Shown here: one piece after another, positions 44,143 through 51,613 of the stretch
Position numbering within the stretch: position 1 is the first letter of the stretch
How the letters are laid out: every line of letters begins with the position of its first letter
Assembly (NCBI GenBank): GCA_964643355.1
Contig: CAZXPW010000023.1
Span: 1-64,000, forward strand
Length of the DNA: 64,000 nucleotides
From: FEN-1350 sp964643355
GTDB taxonomy: Bacteria > Planctomycetota > Phycisphaerae > Sedimentisphaerales > Anaerohalosphaeraceae
Reading direction: 5' to 3'
Position numbers and translations under genes: made by a program
The notes under the pieces: model-generated
Databases searched by the model: none
Told to the model about the DNA's origin: nothing
Seen by the model: only the letters and a program-made list of their open reading frames with translations

Positions 44143-45162
44143 ATGGTCCGAATGGCAATGGGATTGATGATTACGATGGCTTCGGCGGCTTGGGGTGAAG
44201 GGTTGACGCCCACGGGCAATCCGAAGGATTTTCGCATCAAGACTTGTCTGCACTCGGTGAGTTATGCCGGCGTATGGAGGGGCCAAGCCAAGCTGACCGT
44301 CGATGAATTCCTCGTCAAGGCCAAGGAACTGGGTTTTGACGGCGTCGAACTTATGGCCAAGCGGCCGCATGTCTCGCCGCTGGATTATGACGCTGCCGCC
44401 CGGGCTAAGCTTCGTGCCCGGATCCAGGAGCTTGGCCTTGAGCTGGTGTGCCTGGCCGGATACACGGACTTTACGGCGGGGCTGGACAAGCCCGGCATCC
44501 CGCATGTCGAGATCCAGGCCGCCTATGTCGGCCAGATCGCCGAACTGGCCCGCGATCTGGGTACGGATATGGTGCGGATCTTTACCGGTTACGACCGGCC
44601 GGGCGTTCCGTTCGATACCCAGTACGCCCTTGTTGTTGAGGGACTCAAACTCTCCGCCAAAGAGACTGCCCAATACGGCGTGACGCTGGCGGTGCAGAAT
44701 CATCATGATATCGGAATTCATCACGACATGCTTCACTGGCTGCTCACGGAGGTCAATCAGCCGAATGTCTTAGCCGGTTTTGACGCATGGTCGCCGACGC
44801 TGGAAGGGCTGGACTCGGCACAAATCCGCGATGCGATTATCAAGATGAAACCCTTCATCGTCCACACCACCGTGGCCGACTATGTGAAGTTGCCGCGGTA
44901 TCGTTACGACAACACCCTGACCAACTACCTGCAGGCCGATCCGATCCTGCGAGCGGTGCCCATCGGCAAGGGGATCATCGACTACAAATCATTTATCGGC
45001 ACGCTGCGGCAGATCGGCTACCGCGGCTGGATTGCCTACGAGATGTGCGAGATCCTCGACGGCGGCGGCAGCGTCGAAAACCTGGACCGGACCGCCAAGG
45101 CGTTTCTGGACTATGTCAGGCAATTCGATTCGGCACCGGCCGGAACATCGACACCGAAATAG
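44143..45162 (+). CDS. Exported sugar phosphate isomerase/epimerase-like TIM barrel
   Basis: 339 residues. A signal-like N-terminus (MVRMAMGLMITMASAAWG) precedes a xylose-isomerase-like (AP-endonuclease 2 type) barrel: KAKELGFDGVELMAKRPHVS, ELVCLAGYTDF, TLAVQNHHDIGIHHDML, VLAGFDAWSPTLEG, YRGWIAYEMCEIL. The Glu/His/Asp residues typical of the metal site are largely present. The gene is followed 102 bases later by a DUF1080 hydrolase, a pair often seen in pathways for oxidised (3-keto) sugars. AAGGAAC precedes ATG 44143. Confidence 0.85.
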   Translation: MVRMAMGLMITMASAAWGEGLTPTGNPKDFRIKTCLHSVSYAGVWRGQAKLTVDEFLVKAKELGFDGVELMAKRPHVSPLDYDAAARAKLRARIQELGLELVCLAGYTDFTAGLDKPGIPHVEIQAAYVGQIAELARDLGTDMVRIFTGYDRPGVPFDTQYALVVEGLKLSAKETAQYGVTLAVQNHHDIGIHHDMLHWLLTEVNQPNVLAGFDAWSPTLEGLDSAQIRDAIIKMKPFIVHTTVADYVKLPRYRYDNTLTNYLQADPILRAVPIGKGIIDYKSFIGTLRQIGYRGWIAYEMCEILDGGGSVENLDRTAKAFLDYVRQFDSAPAGTSTPK

Positions 45163-45264
45163 TCCGGGCTTGATCGATGGGATTTTTCTGCTATAACAAG
45201 TGCCCGTCAATCGTCTGAATCAAGACAGTCAAAACGAACGAATCGATAATTGAAAGGGATGATG

Positions 45265-46020
45265 ATGAAGCGCGTATTGGGATCATGTACACTGTTGGCC
45301 GTGTTGGCCACAATCGGGATCGCGGCCGAACAGGTTTGGAAAGTCCACGACATGGATCGGCCCCGGCCGAAAGTCGTTACGCCCGGCGACTGGTCCACGG
45401 CCGAAAAAGCGGGTACGGCCCCCTCGGATGCGATTGTGCTCTTCGATGGAACAAACCTCGACGAATGGAGCGCGGCCAACGGCGGCCCCACCAAGTGGAA
45501 ACTGGTCAACGGCACGATGGAATCGGTCGAGAAGGCCGGCTACATCAGCACCAAAAAGCAGTTCGGCAGCATGCAGTTGCACATCGAATGGCAGACGCCC
45601 TCGGAGGTCAAAGGCAGCAGCCAGGGCCGCGGCAACAGCGGCGTGTTTCTGATGGGCAAGTACGAGATCCAGATCCTGGATTCGTTCAATAACGACACCT
45701 ACCCGGACGGTCAGGCATCCGCGGTGTACGGCCAGCAGCCCCCGCTGGTCAACGCCAGCCGCGGACCCGGGCAGTGGCAAAGTTACGATATCATTTTCCA
45801 TCGGCCGATCTTCAAGGACGGCAAAGTCGAACGGCCCGCGACTGTTACAATCCTGCATAACGGCGTGCTCGTGCATGACAACTACGCCATTCAGGGCAGC
45901 ACCTTTCACGGACGCCGCGCCGAGTATGAACCCCACGGCGATAAAGGTCCCCTTCAGCTACAGGACCACGGCAATCCGGTCCATTTCCGGAATGTCTGGG
46001 TACGGGAATTAGAGGATTAA
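45265..46020 (+). CDS. DUF1080 (3-keto-disaccharide hydrolase-type) exported protein
   Basis: 251 residues with a signal peptide (VLGSCTLLAVLATIGIAAEQ). The jelly-roll DUF1080 domain is seen in VLFDGTNLDEWSAANGGPTK, GRGNSGVFLMGKYEIQILDS and FHRPIFKDG. Members cleave 3-keto-glycosides made by oxidoreductases or bind glycans. AAAGGG is 6 bases before ATG 45265. Together with the isomerase-like gene it suggests breakdown of an unusual glycoside; no oxidoreductase of the Gfo/Idh type is nearby to complete the path. Confidence 0.87.
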   Translation: MKRVLGSCTLLAVLATIGIAAEQVWKVHDMDRPRPKVVTPGDWSTAEKAGTAPSDAIVLFDGTNLDEWSAANGGPTKWKLVNGTMESVEKAGYISTKKQFGSMQLHIEWQTPSEVKGSSQGRGNSGVFLMGKYEIQILDSFNNDTYPDGQASAVYGQQPPLVNASRGPGQWQSYDIIFHRPIFKDGKVERPATVTILHNGVLVHDNYAIQGSTFHGRRAEYEPHGDKGPLQLQDHGNPVHFRNVWVRELED

Positions 46021-46055
46021 ATACTTCGATATTATCTATATCCCAGAAATCCCGC

Positions 46056-46092
46056 GGGGCCGATCCCAAAAGGTTCGGCCCCGATTGTTTTT
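46056..46092 (+). terminator. Terminator after the DUF1080 gene
   Basis: GGGGCCGA and TCGGCCCC form an 8-bp stem with an 11-nt loop, followed by GATTGTTTTT. Confidence 0.75.
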
Positions 46093-46113
46093 CACGGAAG
46101 GGGGAGTTTGTGT

Positions 46114-46989
46114 TTAGAAAACAATCGACGCGTACCCAACCGATTCCTGCGAGGACTGTCGGAATTTTCGGAGCATGACCTCGCTGCTGGTGGTGTGGGC
46201 CAGCAGAATTCCCTGTGTCTTGCCCAGTTCCTTCGCGGTCGCGACGGCGACGGCGGCCGCCGCCGGACCGCAGGCGCTGCTGCGATCGATCGCCTTTGTA
46301 ACCAGGGTCTGGGCATCCATCGCGATCGCCAGATCGATGAATTCGCGATCGTTGACATTTTTGGCCCAGAACAGGGACTCTGCTCCGACGCCTTCGGGCG
46401 CAAACCCATACCGGGGTCCGTAATGGGTAAGGTCGGTCGAAGCCACGCACACAATCCGCCGATCGGGGCAATCGCGGATCACTCGCGTCAGATCCCTTCC
46501 GAACGCGGTAACATCCACATCCAGTGGAACCAGAATCGGGACGATCTTCGCCTCGGGAAACAGATATTGAACAAAGGGAATCTGAACTTCGATACTGTGT
46601 TCGCCCCGATGGGCCTCCGGGTTGGGTTCGGCGTCCGTTTGTTTTATAACCCTCCCCGCCAGGTCTTCATCGATGAAAATCTCGCCCAGCGGACTTTGCC
46701 AACTTCCCGATGGATACACCGCCGGCGAATGACCGAACCAGCGATGAACGGCGCCCAGCAGAATGAAACTGTCAACCGCACCGTTGGCCTTCTGAATTGC
46801 GGCAAAGGTCATCCCCGCCAGATCTCCGCTGAAGATCCATCCCGCATGAGGGACAATCCCCGCCGCCAACGGGGACACAAAAGTCTCCGGGAGGGGTCGT
46901 GCCTGAATGCATTGCCGGATCTCCTCTCGGCACTGTTGGGCCGAAGCCGGATAAAACTGACCCGCCACTGTCGGTTTTCGTGAGGCCAT
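46114..46989 (-). CDS. amrB: AmmeMemoRadiSam system protein B (Memo-like)
   Basis: 291 residues. MEMO-family motifs: VAGQFYP, GIVPHAGWIFSGDLAG, EHSIEVQIPFVQYLFPEA and VASTDLTHYGPRYGFAP, with the His residues that form the metal site. Bacterial Memo usually comes with an AMMECR1 protein and a radical SAM enzyme; neither is in this window. Function is unsettled; an oxidase or dioxygenase-type role has been proposed for relatives. GGGAGG precedes the ATG. Confidence 0.92.
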   Translation of the reverse strand: MASRKPTVAGQFYPASAQQCREEIRQCIQARPLPETFVSPLAAGIVPHAGWIFSGDLAGMTFAAIQKANGAVDSFILLGAVHRWFGHSPAVYPSGSWQSPLGEIFIDEDLAGRVIKQTDAEPNPEAHRGEHSIEVQIPFVQYLFPEAKIVPILVPLDVDVTAFGRDLTRVIRDCPDRRIVCVASTDLTHYGPRYGFAPEGVGAESLFWAKNVNDREFIDLAIAMDAQTLVTKAIDRSSACGPAAAAVAVATAKELGKTQGILLAHTTSSEVMLRKFRQSSQESVGYASIVF

Positions 46990-47088
46990 AATTCACCTCC
47001 CACTTGTCTTCGAAACCCCGAACGAGTATCATATCCATCGATGCGGATATAGCATAACCGATGCGGATCAATTTGTCATGAGGATTTC

Positions 47089-47598
47089 ATGGGCAACCAG
47101 GCCAAACGATCTACAGTGGCGGTAGTAATGGGTTCGGACAGCGATTTGGGAGTGATGCAAAACTGCATCGACCAGCTCAGGCAGTTTGGAATCGATCCGA
47201 TCGTACGGATCCTGTCGGCACATCGAACCCCCGAACAGGCCGGACAGTTTGCTTCCGGCGCCGCCGCCGAGGGCATCCGTGTGATCATCGCCGCGGCGGG
47301 CATGGCCGCCCATTTGGCCGGAGCGATGGCGGCTCGAAGTCGCCTCCCGGTGATCGGCGTTCCCCTGGCCGCCGCCGAAGGACCGATGGGACTGGACGCC
47401 CTGTTGAGTACCGTTCAGATGCCTCCGGGGATTCCCGTGGCCAGTATGGCCATCGGCAAAGCCGGAGCCCGGAACGCCGCCGTTTTTGCGGTACAGATTC
47501 TGGCTTTGAGTGATTCGAATCTGGCGGAGAAACTCGATCAATATCGCCGTGACCAGACCGACAAAGCTCTCCGAAAGGATGCGGACCTGCAAGGTTGA
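47089..47598 (+). CDS. purE: N5-carboxyaminoimidazole ribonucleotide mutase
   Basis: 169 residues. VVMGSDSDLGVM, ILSAHRTPEQ (catalytic His), AAAGMAAHLAGAMAA and VPLAAAEGPMGLDALLSTVQ are PurE class I motifs. It isomerises N5-CAIR to CAIR in purine synthesis. purK is not in this window. GAGGA precedes the ATG; a terminator follows at once. Confidence 0.95.
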   Translation: MGNQAKRSTVAVVMGSDSDLGVMQNCIDQLRQFGIDPIVRILSAHRTPEQAGQFASGAAAEGIRVIIAAAGMAAHLAGAMAARSRLPVIGVPLAAAEGPMGLDALLSTVQMPPGIPVASMAIGKAGARNAAVFAVQILALSDSNLAEKLDQYRRDQTDKALRKDADLQG

Positions 47599-47616
47599 CC
47601 AAACCGGACACCGAAT

Positions 47617-47655
47617 CAAAAAAACCCTCGCCGTACGCCGACGAGGGTTTTCTTT
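47617..47655. terminator. Bidirectional terminator between purE and the ParA-like gene
   Basis: ACCCTCG and CGAGGGT form a 7-bp stem with an 11-nt loop, A-run before and T-rich run after, so it can stop both converging transcripts. Confidence 0.85.
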
Positions 47656-47677
47656 GAATTGGGTCTCCTGCTAACGG

Positions 47678-49012
47678 TTAGTGGATTTCCAGGACTGAGT
47701 TGAGTTCGCCAAAGGGATTCAATTCGGTTTTTTCATTATAGGGATCCTGTTGCCACTGCCCATCAACAATCAGGCGGTACCGATATCGGCCGCTGGCCAA
47801 GGGTAGCTTGATTTGCCACAAACCATTATCGCCGATCTTGTGCAGCGGAGTCTTGTCCCCTTGCCAGTTGTTGAAATCTCCGGCCACAAACACGCTCTGC
47901 GCTCGCGGATAGAGGGTATTGAGAATCACCAGATCCTCGATTTGCCGTACGCCGTAAAAATCCGCCAGCTTGGCGTCAAGCGATTGGGACTGCGTTTTGG
48001 GGGTGGTGACGGCGACGGTCGCCGCGGGAGCCGCGACGGCCGTAGCGACCGCCTCGGCCGGTATCGGTTCGGTACGAGTCGCCGGCAAATCCACAATCTT
48101 TTGTCCGCCGGTTTCCTTGCGGGTCTCGATCGTCGTCGGGCTTTGCGTGGGAACCTTCACCGTTGAAAGCAGTTCCTCGGCGCTGGCACTGATCGCGTCG
48201 AGTTTGGCCTGTAACGAGCTGACCAACTCGGCCCGGTGCATGTGCGTATCGGTGCCGACCAGCTCCTCGGCCAGGTTCTGGAAGTCGCGATGCCCCTTGC
48301 ACGCCGGATCATATTCGCTGATCGGCTGGCCCAGACTGGCCGCTTCCTTAAGTTTGGTGTTGAAATTCACAATCGTCTTGAACATCTTGCCGGCAAAGTG
48401 CTTACGAACCTCGCCGAGAATTTCGCGGGCCATCTTGGTCCGGATGTCGTACATGCTGGCCAGGATCATCACATCGATCTGCTGCGAACACTGCTTGCAG
48501 AGAACATTAAGCGTCTCCAGTTGCTTGCTCAGGCCATGCAGTGAAAAATACCCCATCTCGACGGGAACAATGATGTCCGTCGCCGCCCGAATCGCGTTAA
48601 AGGTCAACAGGTTCACCGATGGCGGGCAGTCGATAATCGCGTAATCATAGTCCTTATGAACTGTGGCCAGGACTTTCTTCAAACTGTTTTCACGATCCAC
48701 TACACCGACCATCTGTTGGTCAAAGGCGGCCAGATCAATGCTTGAAGGAGCCAGCTCAAAACCCTCCGAGATTTGCCAGAGGATTTCGGATAATTTGATC
48801 GTCTCGCCGCGAGCGTGATTGATGAGAATATCATAGATGCTTTGCTCGATTTGTTCTTCCGGAACCGCCAATCCCACCGCGCAGTGCGATTGCGGATCCA
48901 TGTCCACCAGCAAAGTTCGAAGACCGCGAGCCGCAAGAACACTGGCCAGGTTAATCGCGATGGTTGTTTTTCCGCATCCGCCCTTTTGGTTGACGATAGC
49001 GATAGTTCTCAT
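47678..49012 (-). CDS. ParA/MinD-type ATPase fused to a C-terminal CBM48-like glycogen-binding domain
   Basis: 444 residues. The N-terminal 270 residues are a ParA-type ATPase: deviant Walker A QKGGCGKTTIAINLA (residues 9-17 core), LLVDMDPQSH, and Walker B YDYAIIDCPPSVNLL. A Thr/Ala/Pro-rich linker (about 290-355) leads to a domain at 368-444 with VFVAGDFNNWQGDKTPLH, GLWQIKLPLASGRYRYRLIV and QDPYNEKTELNPFG, the pattern of CBM48/AMPK-beta glycogen-binding domains. No parB gene or parS-like repeat is nearby. ParA proteins position cargo on the nucleoid or membrane; the fusion suggests a glucan granule as cargo or signal. Confidence 0.9.
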   Translation of the reverse strand: MRTIAIVNQKGGCGKTTIAINLASVLAARGLRTLLVDMDPQSHCAVGLAVPEEQIEQSIYDILINHARGETIKLSEILWQISEGFELAPSSIDLAAFDQQMVGVVDRENSLKKVLATVHKDYDYAIIDCPPSVNLLTFNAIRAATDIIVPVEMGYFSLHGLSKQLETLNVLCKQCSQQIDVMILASMYDIRTKMAREILGEVRKHFAGKMFKTIVNFNTKLKEAASLGQPISEYDPACKGHRDFQNLAEELVGTDTHMHRAELVSSLQAKLDAISASAEELLSTVKVPTQSPTTIETRKETGGQKIVDLPATRTEPIPAEAVATAVAAPAATVAVTTPKTQSQSLDAKLADFYGVRQIEDLVILNTLYPRAQSVFVAGDFNNWQGDKTPLHKIGDNGLWQIKLPLASGRYRYRLIVDGQWQQDPYNEKTELNPFGELNSVLEIH

Positions 49013-49423
49013 AAATTCCCTCAGCGTTAACCAGACAAACTGGTCGTAGGATTTCTTCCATGAAAATCCTTATTAACCATTTTCGGCCGGGTCGAGAAAA
49101 ATCTTTAGCGATTTATCGGACAAATCCGAAAAAATCCTGCATGCCAGTATCAGGAAAGGGGTTTTCTGAGACGATGCCTTTTGTTCAGGATATACCAAGT
49201 GCAAATTACACCCGTCAAATTGATCCCGGTCGCAAGACAAACAAATACCCATGATGGAATCATAGGAAAGATATCATGCCAAATCAAAAGTTAATATAGA
49301 CAATATGGTTCCTTGAAAATAATTTTATCCATATAAACAGCCGCAATTGCCGATGAAGATGGCTGAACTTTGACAACTGGGTCAAGAGATAGAAACGATT
49401 CAGGCCGTGGAAAGGAAAGAGCA
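49013..49423. other. Divergent intergenic region, nothing recognised
   Basis: 411 AT-rich bases between the ParA-like gene (minus) and a 60-residue gene (plus). Stretches of open frame are short and lack a ribosome binding site. Both promoters should lie here, but no clear hexamer pair was seen. Confidence 0.35.
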
Positions 49424-49606
49424 ATGACGGAAGAACAGATCGTCAAGTGGATGCGGGAAAAGGTCAAACAAGAGGGCTTCAAGGATGCCGCCAGTTTGGC
49501 CCGGGAGTTTCTGGATTCCCATAATATCACGAATGTACTGGATCCGGAGTTTTCACGAACGATGGACGCGGGATTCCGGATCGCCAAGGAGGTTTATAGT
49601 TTGTAA
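49424..49606 (+). CDS. Small helical protein of unknown function
   Basis: 60 residues: MTEEQIVKWMREKVKQEG, then REFLDSHNITNVLDPEFS and a helical end. AAGGAAAG lies just before ATG 49424 and a strong terminator follows the stop, which supports a real gene. No known motif; it could be a small adaptor or regulator. Confidence 0.6.
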   Translation: MTEEQIVKWMREKVKQEGFKDAASLAREFLDSHNITNVLDPEFSRTMDAGFRIAKEVYSL

Positions 49607-49630
49607 GGAGTTTACAGGCGGGAGGATTCG

Positions 49631-49664
49631 CAGGCCGGAGCTTCACTCCCCGGCCTGTTTTTAT
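49631..49664 (+). terminator. Terminator after the small gene
   Basis: CAGGCCGG and CCGGCCTG form an 8-bp stem with an 11-nt loop, then TTTTTATT. Confidence 0.85.
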
Positions 49665-49718
49665 TGGTGATTTCAGAATGCTGGATCCAGGATTGATCCA
49701 TGTTCCTGGGACCCCGTT

Positions 49719-50153
49719 TTATTCTTGTATAAATTTTGATAGTTGTTCGACGAATTGTCGTATCTCATCCCGGACCCGGCGATAGCAATCCAATGCTTCC
49801 GCCTCCGACTTGGCCCGTTTAGCCAGTTGCGGCGGATCGTCAAAACCGACATGGATCACACGGGTCTTGCCGGGAAACAACGGACAATGTTCGTGGGCAT
49901 GGCCACAGACGGTAATGACCAGATCGAATTCAAGACCCTTGAGCTCATCGAGGCGTTTAGACCGGTGGCCGGAGATATCCACGCCGGCTTCGGCCATGAC
50001 CTTGACGGCGTTGGGATTGAGGCCGTGGGTCTCGATCCCGGCCGAATAAACATCATAGCGATTCGGCCACAAATGTCGCGCCCACCCCTCGGCCATCTGG
50101 CTACGGCAGGAATTGCCGGTACAGAGAAACAGAATTTTCTTTTTGGTCTCCAT
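49719..50153 (-). CDS. arsC: Arsenate reductase, thioredoxin/LMW-phosphatase type
   Basis: 144 residues. LFLCTGNSCRSQMAEGWARH is the CX5R phosphatase-like loop, and VCGHAHEHCPLFPG holds the further Cys pair of the redox relay found in thioredoxin-coupled arsenate reductases. It reduces arsenate to arsenite for export. It is the last gene of an eight-gene minus-strand operon headed by arsR and starts 6 bases after the flavodoxin-like gene. The thioredoxins of the operon could be its electron donors. Confidence 0.93.
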   Translation of the reverse strand: METKKKILFLCTGNSCRSQMAEGWARHLWPNRYDVYSAGIETHGLNPNAVKVMAEAGVDISGHRSKRLDELKGLEFDLVITVCGHAHEHCPLFPGKTRVIHVGFDDPPQLAKRAKSEAEALDCYRRVRDEIRQFVEQLSKFIQE

Positions 50154-50159
50154 TGTTTG

Positions 50160-50843
50160 TTACGATATCGGATTGAGTTTCAATACGACCTCCGCCACTC
50201 GCCGACCGAGATTCTTGAGCGTTTCGACGCCGACGGTATCGGTTGAAACATCGTCTTTAACATTCATGACCGTCGCCCCGCGATGCGCCGTGGGTCGTCC
50301 GTCGCCGACGAGGATCATCTCGTGAGTCATCAGGCACTGCTGGACGGCGTTGATCGTCAGTTCCTGGCCCCCGTTGCGATTGTTACCTACCGCAATAACG
50401 CCGGCGACTTTGTTGGCCAGGGCGAAGGTCTTACGAAAGACCATACACCGGTCGATGAATCCTTTGCACAGAGCGCTGGGCATGCCGAAATACACAGGCG
50501 TACCGATGATGATTCCCGCGACGGTCGGGCCGGCCAGTTTGGGCTGGATAACCGATTCAAAGGCATCTTCTGAACCAAACACGGATGGCACTCCCGCCAC
50601 GACCGCCGGATCAAATTTGATTCCCGCCAGATCGAGAATCTCCGTCTGGATGGCCGCGGAGACCTGCTTAGCGGCCTCCAGACAAATCTGAAGCGATTGA
50701 AAAGTCGTCTTGCCCTTCCGCGGGCTGCATGAAACACCGATGATCTTGAGCGTTTTGGCGGATTCGGCCGCTTGTGTTATCGAACTACCCAAAGTAACCG
50801 TCGCCGCCGTCAGCCCGCTTGCCAGAAAACTTCGTCGATCCAT
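50160..50843 (-). CDS. Tat-exported flavodoxin/NADPH-FMN-reductase-like protein
   Basis: 227 residues. A Tat signal (MDRRSFLASGLTAATVTLGS) precedes a flavodoxin fold: IIGVSCSPRKGKTTFQSLQ (FMN phosphate loop), then IIIGTPVYFGMPSALCKGFI and VIAVGNNRNGGQELTIN. It belongs with multimeric-flavodoxin (iron-sulfur flavoprotein) reductases. Export of such a protein outside the cytoplasm is unusual because NAD(P)H is not available there; it may take electrons from the CcdA/thioredoxin partners in the operon. It is not clearly ArsH. Lies 56 bases after ccdA and 6 bases before arsC. Confidence 0.82.
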   Translation of the reverse strand: MDRRSFLASGLTAATVTLGSSITQAAESAKTLKIIGVSCSPRKGKTTFQSLQICLEAAKQVSAAIQTEILDLAGIKFDPAVVAGVPSVFGSEDAFESVIQPKLAGPTVAGIIIGTPVYFGMPSALCKGFIDRCMVFRKTFALANKVAGVIAVGNNRNGGQELTINAVQQCLMTHEMILVGDGRPTAHRGATVMNVKDDVSTDTVGVETLKNLGRRVAEVVLKLNPIS

Positions 50844-50899
50844 GGTACTGCCTCCAAAATCCGTTTGTTTGGCTTTAATAAATCGTTGTTACCTTTTGG

Positions 50900-51601
50900 T
50901 TAGGGCGCAATGTAAATCATGTACAGTCCAGCTATAAGAACGAGAGCTCCGCAGACTCTTTTGAGAATCACTGTCCCCCGGGATTTCTCGTTCCAGTTCA
51001 TATATCGCTGAACCAGTTCCGTCGAGGTTCCGGCAAGGACGATAACCGAACAATGTCCGATTCCATAGGCCAGCAGCAGAACGATACCGTATGGTAGATT
51101 CGTTGAACTCAGCTTGAATGTCACCGCCAACATCGGCGCCATATAGGCGAAAGTACAGGGCCCCAAAGCGATACCGAAGATCAGACCGAGCAGAAACCCG
51201 GCCAGTAAACCCTTTTGCTGAATCCCGACCTTTCCCGGCCCGGACCAAGGCGACGGGATCACATCCAGCAAATGCAACCCCACCAGGAAGAAAATCCCTG
51301 CGACGAAATAGTTGCCGTATTTTCCGACATCGCCCATCATTCGTCCGGCTGCGGCGGTAATCCCGCCGATCACGGCGATGGTGATCAGTATCCCCATCGC
51401 AAATAGCAGCGACATTAGAAACGCCCGCCGCGCCGTGGTCGGTCCCTGCTTGTCGATAAAGCCGACGATCAGGGGTATGCTGGCCAGATGGCAAGGACTC
51501 AGTAAAATACTTAGAATGCCCCAGACCACGGCTGCCGTCAAGGCAATCAGAGGTGTGCCTTCGACAGCATGCGTCAGAGAGGTAAATAACTGTTCCATCA
51601 T
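50900..51601 (-). CDS. CcdA/DsbD-type thiol electron transporter
   Basis: 233 residues with six or so membrane helices. SILLSPCHLASIPLIVGFI and GIALGPCTFAYMAPMLA hold the two membrane Cys residues after the usual Pro, the hallmark of CcdA. It moves reducing power from cytosolic thioredoxin to extracytoplasmic thiol proteins. Its direct upstream neighbour is a membrane-anchored thioredoxin-like fusion, a natural acceptor. Gap to that gene is 12 bases. Confidence 0.92.
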   Translation of the reverse strand: MMEQLFTSLTHAVEGTPLIALTAAVVWGILSILLSPCHLASIPLIVGFIDKQGPTTARRAFLMSLLFAMGILITIAVIGGITAAAGRMMGDVGKYGNYFVAGIFFLVGLHLLDVIPSPWSGPGKVGIQQKGLLAGFLLGLIFGIALGPCTFAYMAPMLAVTFKLSSTNLPYGIVLLLAYGIGHCSVIVLAGTSTELVQRYMNWNEKSRGTVILKRVCGALVLIAGLYMIYIAP

Positions 51602-51613
51602 ATCGCCTTTGGA

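Noticed and set aside
49013..49423. parS-like sites beside the ParA-type gene
   Set aside because: No repeated palindrome of parS type, and no parB gene, was seen.
50160..50843. ArsH identity for the flavoprotein
   Set aside because: It has a Tat signal and a multimeric-flavodoxin FMN loop, not the ArsH signature.
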